Source of the DNA: an uncultured Bacteroidales bacterium
GTDB taxonomy: Bacteria > Bacteroidota > Bacteroidia > Bacteroidales > Muribaculaceae
NCBI GenBank assembly: GCA_947175585.1
Contig: CAMWNL010000060.1
Location: 1-7,834, forward strand
DNA: 7,834 bases
Direction: 5' to 3'
In this document: one piece after another, positions 6,701 through 7,834 of the stretch
How positions within the stretch are numbered: the first letter of the stretch is position 1
How the letters are laid out: every line of letters starts with the position of its first letter
Position numbers and translations under genes: made by a program
The notes under the pieces: model-generated
Databases searched by the model: none
Told to the model about the DNA's origin: nothing
The model's input: the letters and a program-made list of their open reading frames with translations, nothing else

Positions 6701-7507
6701 CAGGCGGTCATGAGCTTCGGCGTCATCTTCGTTGGTGAAGTGTACGTCGTTAGATGCAATTACTTTAATATTATATTTGTCGGCTAATGCGCGCAGTTTT
6801 GGCTCGATTGCCATTTGAGCTTCGTAGACATCGTGATTTGCACGGGGCACAGTTGCTTTGTGGCGTTGCAGTTCTATATAATAATCGTCGCCGAATGTAT
6901 CTTTCCACCATTTAACAGAAGCGTCAGCCTCAGCGTCTTTTCCTGCTGATAAAAGTCGGGGGATTTCTCCGCCAAGACATGCTGAGCATATTATAAGCCC
7001 TTCGCGGTGTTTGGCCAGTTCATGTTTGTCTGTACGTGGATGAGAATAGAACCCGTCGGTCCATGCGCGCGATACGAGTTTTACAAGGTTATGATATCCC
7101 TTCTCGTTTTTTGCAAGTACTATCAGATGTCGTCCGGTATCCTTTTTATCTACGTGCTCCAGCAGGTTTTCCTGTGCGACATACATTTCGCAGCCGATGA
7201 TTGGTTTGATTATTTTTTTCTTCAGCTTGGCGATTTCGTCTTCTAATTCTGTTTGTTTAGTAGAGTCGTTAGCGGCAACTGCTTCAGCCAATAGTTTTTC
7301 AGCATCGGAAATTTTACCTTTGGTTTTACCGTTAACTTTTTTGACATAGTTTGTGAACTCCTTGATTCCAAACATGTTGCCATGATCGGTAATGGCAATT
7401 GCAGGCATTCCGTCAGCTATCGCTTTGTCTACAAGACCTGATATTGATGCTTGACCGTCAAGCAAAGAGTACTGCGTGTGTACGTGGAGATGGACAAATT
7501 GGCTCAT
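3704..7507 (-). CDS. dnaE: DNA polymerase III subunit alpha (replicative polymerase, DnaE type)
   Basis: Catalytic subunit of the replicative DNA polymerase. The 1267-residue order is typical of DnaE. A PHP domain comes first (about 1-280; HLHVH 6-10, LLDG 15-18, ITDHGN 39-44, GCEMYV 105-110, SNDVH 252-256). The palm and fingers follow with GPGRGSAAGS (455-464), PDIDVDFDDDGR (496-507) and KMDFLGL (661-667). Asp499, Asp501 and Asp663 correspond to the E. coli catalytic aspartates 401, 403 and 555. Next come a helix-hairpin-helix region (about 929-965), a SLFG segment (1027-1030) where the clamp-binding motif is expected, an OB fold (about 1098-1180) and a C-terminal domain. It is about 100 residues longer than E. 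coli DnaE, partly through a lysine/glutamate-rich helical insertion at about 57-100 in the PHP domain. There is no embedded exonuclease domain, so it is DnaE and not PolC. The ATG start gives the family N-terminus FVHLHVHT; a promoter box lies about 39 bases upstream. It probably heads a dnaE-trxA operon. Confidence 0.98.
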   Translation of the reverse strand: MSQFVHLHVHTQYSLLDGQASISGLVDKAIADGMPAIAITDHGNMFGIKEFTNYVKKVNGKTKGKISDAEKLLAEAVAANDSTKQTELEDEIAKLKKKIIKPIIGCEMYVAQENLLEHVDKKDTGRHLIVLAKNEKGYHNLVKLVSRAWTDGFYSHPRTDKHELAKHREGLIICSACLGGEIPRLLSAGKDAEADASVKWWKDTFGDDYYIELQRHKATVPRANHDVYEAQMAIEPKLRALADKYNIKVIASNDVHFTNEDDAEAHDRLICLSTNRLLNDESRMLYTKQEWLKTTAEMESLFSDLPEAIANTLEISDKVEIYSIDHAPIMPNYEIPKEFGTEEEYRQRLTEQDLFEEFTRDEHGNVVLSEEEAHSKIKKLGGYEKLYRIKFEADYLKKLAYEGAEKRYGTPLSDEVNERITFELHIMKTMGFPGYFLIVQDFIRAGREQLGVSIGPGRGSAAGSVVAYCLGITQIDPLKYDLLFERFLNPDRISLPDIDVDFDDDGRGVVLDYVTKKYGAEKVAHIITYGTMAAKSAIKDVARVINLPLNESNRLAKLVPGRMPVVNGKELKPTLKNCYQHVTDFEPELKSPNPLIADTLKYAGQLEGNVRNTGVHACGVIICRDDITDWVPVSTATDKKEGKLLVTQYEGSVIEETGLIKMDFLGLKTLSIIKEAVANIKQTHGIDLDIDTVPIDDPKTYELYSAGRTVGTFQFESPGMQKYLRELQPSTFEDLIAMNALYRPGPMEYIPTFIARKHGREPIEYDIPVMEKYLKDTYGVTVYQEQVMLLSRTLANFTRGQSDTLRKAMGKKLIDKMMALKTLFLEGGQKNGHDPKVLEKVWADWEKFASYAFNKSHATCYSWVAFQTAYLKANYAPEYMAAVLSRNLTDITKLTTYMDECKAMGITVKGPDVNESFASFGVTPSGDIRFGLSAIKGIGNNVVADILESRRKDGQFKDIFDFVERVPAGAVNRRAFESLALAGAFDCFTEIKREDFFQENNRGESFAEQLLKYGSLFQNANQNKGASLFGDFDDELNLASRPSIVPAMPWAPITRLDKERDLVGMYLSAHPLDPYYMELHYGMSCSIKERDELTPTEGMEITFGGIIMKFESSILPSGTQMGRFKIEDYSGSTELVAFGKHLMELSPYCHDGLAVSVKGVYKKNARGEMKFNITQMQMLDDVKGKLIKGITLMASIDQIKPELRDLLGKNVIKKGDTRQGGSLAFRVYDPSINREILLSSSLKVPIERSFIDELSRIDDVEFTVERV

Positions 7508-7545
7508 TATTATTAATTGAGGAGGATAAATAATTGTTTGGACTT

Positions 7546-7553
7546 CAAAGTTA
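7546..7553 (-). promoter_or_regulatory. -7 promoter box of the dnaE-trxA operon
   Basis: On the minus strand 7553-7546 reads TAACTTTG, an exact TAnnTTTG match, directly preceded by TTTTTTCG, a context I associate with Bacteroidales promoters. No TTTG is present at the usual -33 spacing. Transcription should start near 7539-7541, giving a leader of about 33 bases before the ATG at 7507. The leader's sequence just before the start is AATTAATAAT, with no Shine-Dalgarno sequence, as is usual in this phylum. Confidence 0.62.
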
Positions 7554-7642
7554 CGAAAAAAGAGGTGATTTTGCTTATTGATTAAGGTTAAATTTAAATG
7601 TGGATATCTATGTATATTGATGAAAAGGGTACTTTATGAGAT

Positions 7643-7704
7643 GAGTATTTGAGAATGGTTCAAAATTTGATGAAAAAAATATCCGTGTGAGAGTATTTGA
7701 TAAT
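7643..7704 (+). repeat. Pair of 14-base direct repeats, 48-base period
   Basis: GAGTATTTGAGAAT at 7643-7656 recurs as GAGTATTTGATAAT at 7691-7704, 13 of 14 bases identical with starts 48 bases apart. Both copies lie between the dnaE promoter and the rightward promoter. They might be binding sites for a regulator of either, or the trace of an old duplication; in an AT-rich spacer chance is also possible. Confidence 0.4.
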
Positions 7705-7735
7705 CAAAGAAATAAGATTTTTATGTTTAAAAAAA

Positions 7736-7751
7736 TATGTTTTAGAACATA
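7736..7751 (-). terminator. Weak AT-rich hairpin with a T tract on the minus strand
   Basis: TATGTT (7736-7741) and AACATA (7746-7751) form a 6-base stem with a 4-base loop. On the minus strand the stem is followed by TTTTTTTAAAC, so it resembles a weak intrinsic terminator for transcription entering from the right toward dnaE. The stem has only one G-C pair, so it would be poor at stopping transcription. Confidence 0.25.
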
Positions 7752-7768
7752 AAAAAGTGGTCAAAAAA

Positions 7769-7800
7769 TTTGGTAGGAAAGGAAAAAGGGAGTAATTTTG
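7769..7800 (+). promoter_or_regulatory. Strong rightward Bacteroidales promoter
   Basis: TTTG at 7769-7772 and TAATTTTG at 7793-7800 are exact matches to the -33 and -7 consensus, separated by 20 bases, within the usual range. It is the only promoter in the window with both elements perfect. Transcription should start near 7805-7807 and run out of the right edge into a GC-rich, hairpin-forming sequence. A promoter this complete suits a highly expressed unit such as tRNA or rRNA genes, but the product is outside the window. Confidence 0.65.
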
Positions 7801-7804
7801 CACT

Positions 7805-7834
7805 CGCTTTCGAGAACGAAGCGCCGCAGCGGCG
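7805..7834 (+). other. GC-rich structured 5' leader, cut by the window edge
   Basis: Two hairpins can form. CGCTT (7805-7809) plus CG (7811-7812) pair with CG (7817-7818) plus AAGCG (7819-7823), with one bulged T and an AGAA loop. CGCCGC (7822-7827) and GCGGCG (7829-7834) are perfect complements around one A. They share bases 7822-7823, so the full forms compete. The jump from AT-rich spacer to GC-rich sequence exactly at the predicted start point suggests a structured transcript, perhaps the leader of a tRNA or rRNA operon. No mature RNA gene can be identified from 30 bases. Confidence 0.4.

Larger units (their letters stand above)
7508..7834. other. Intergenic region without a protein gene
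   Basis: This 327-base spacer is strongly AT-rich until its last 35 bases. Reading both strands gives only very short frames, none with a recognisable product. It holds the dnaE promoter near the left end (7546-7553), a pair of 14-base direct repeats (7643-7704), a weak AT hairpin (7736-7751) and a rightward promoter (7769-7800) leading into a GC-rich structured sequence that is cut by the window edge. Confidence 0.7.

Noticed and set aside
7007..7246. 79-residue plus-strand frame antisense to the dnaE PHP domain
   Set aside because: It mirrors conserved PHP codons and has no promoter, no motif and no partner gene.
7521..7583. GGAGG at 7521-7525 followed by possible TTG starts on the plus strand
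   Set aside because: The frames end after about 15 codons and the purine run is simply the complement of the dnaE leader; Bacteroidales make little use of Shine-Dalgarno sites.

Overview
The window reads as an ordinary chromosomal stretch of a Bacteroidales bacterium (phylum Bacteroidota). The evidence is the recurring -7 promoter box TAnnTTTG in front of genes, the lack of purine-rich ribosome binding sites at the starts, moderate-GC genes set between very AT-rich spacers, and protein variants that look like those of the Bacteroides/Muribaculum relatives. I cannot assign family or genus from the sequence alone.

Layout. Bases 1-210 are an AT-rich spacer. It holds a probable leftward promoter for a gene outside the window, an inverted repeat near that promoter's start point, and two G-rich blocks. 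Bases 226-3267 form a rightward two-gene unit: a 603-residue LptF/LptG-type lipopolysaccharide export permease, then 12 bases later the bifunctional riboflavin enzyme RibBA. A strong hairpin at 3286-3326 lies between this unit and a leftward two-gene unit and probably stops transcription from both sides. The leftward unit is dnaE (replicative DNA polymerase III alpha subunit, 7507-3704) followed 32 bases later by trxA (thioredoxin, 3671-3351), with a promoter box just upstream of dnaE. Bases 7508-7834 contain no protein gene. They hold the dnaE promoter, short repeats, and at the right edge a near-ideal rightward promoter followed at once by a GC-rich hairpin-forming sequence. That edge may be the start of a tRNA, rRNA or other structured transcript lying beyond the window.

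The four genes serve housekeeping roles: outer-membrane LPS transport, flavin synthesis, DNA replication and thiol redox. They form two convergent operons with no obvious shared pathway. I see no mobile element, CRISPR array, toxin-antitoxin pair or defence system, and no evidence for a previously undescribed system. The points most worth checking are the permease start codon lying almost at its predicted transcription start (a leaderless mRNA), the structured leader at the right edge, the complete set of metal-ligand residues in the DnaE PHP domain, and the large additions to the permease.
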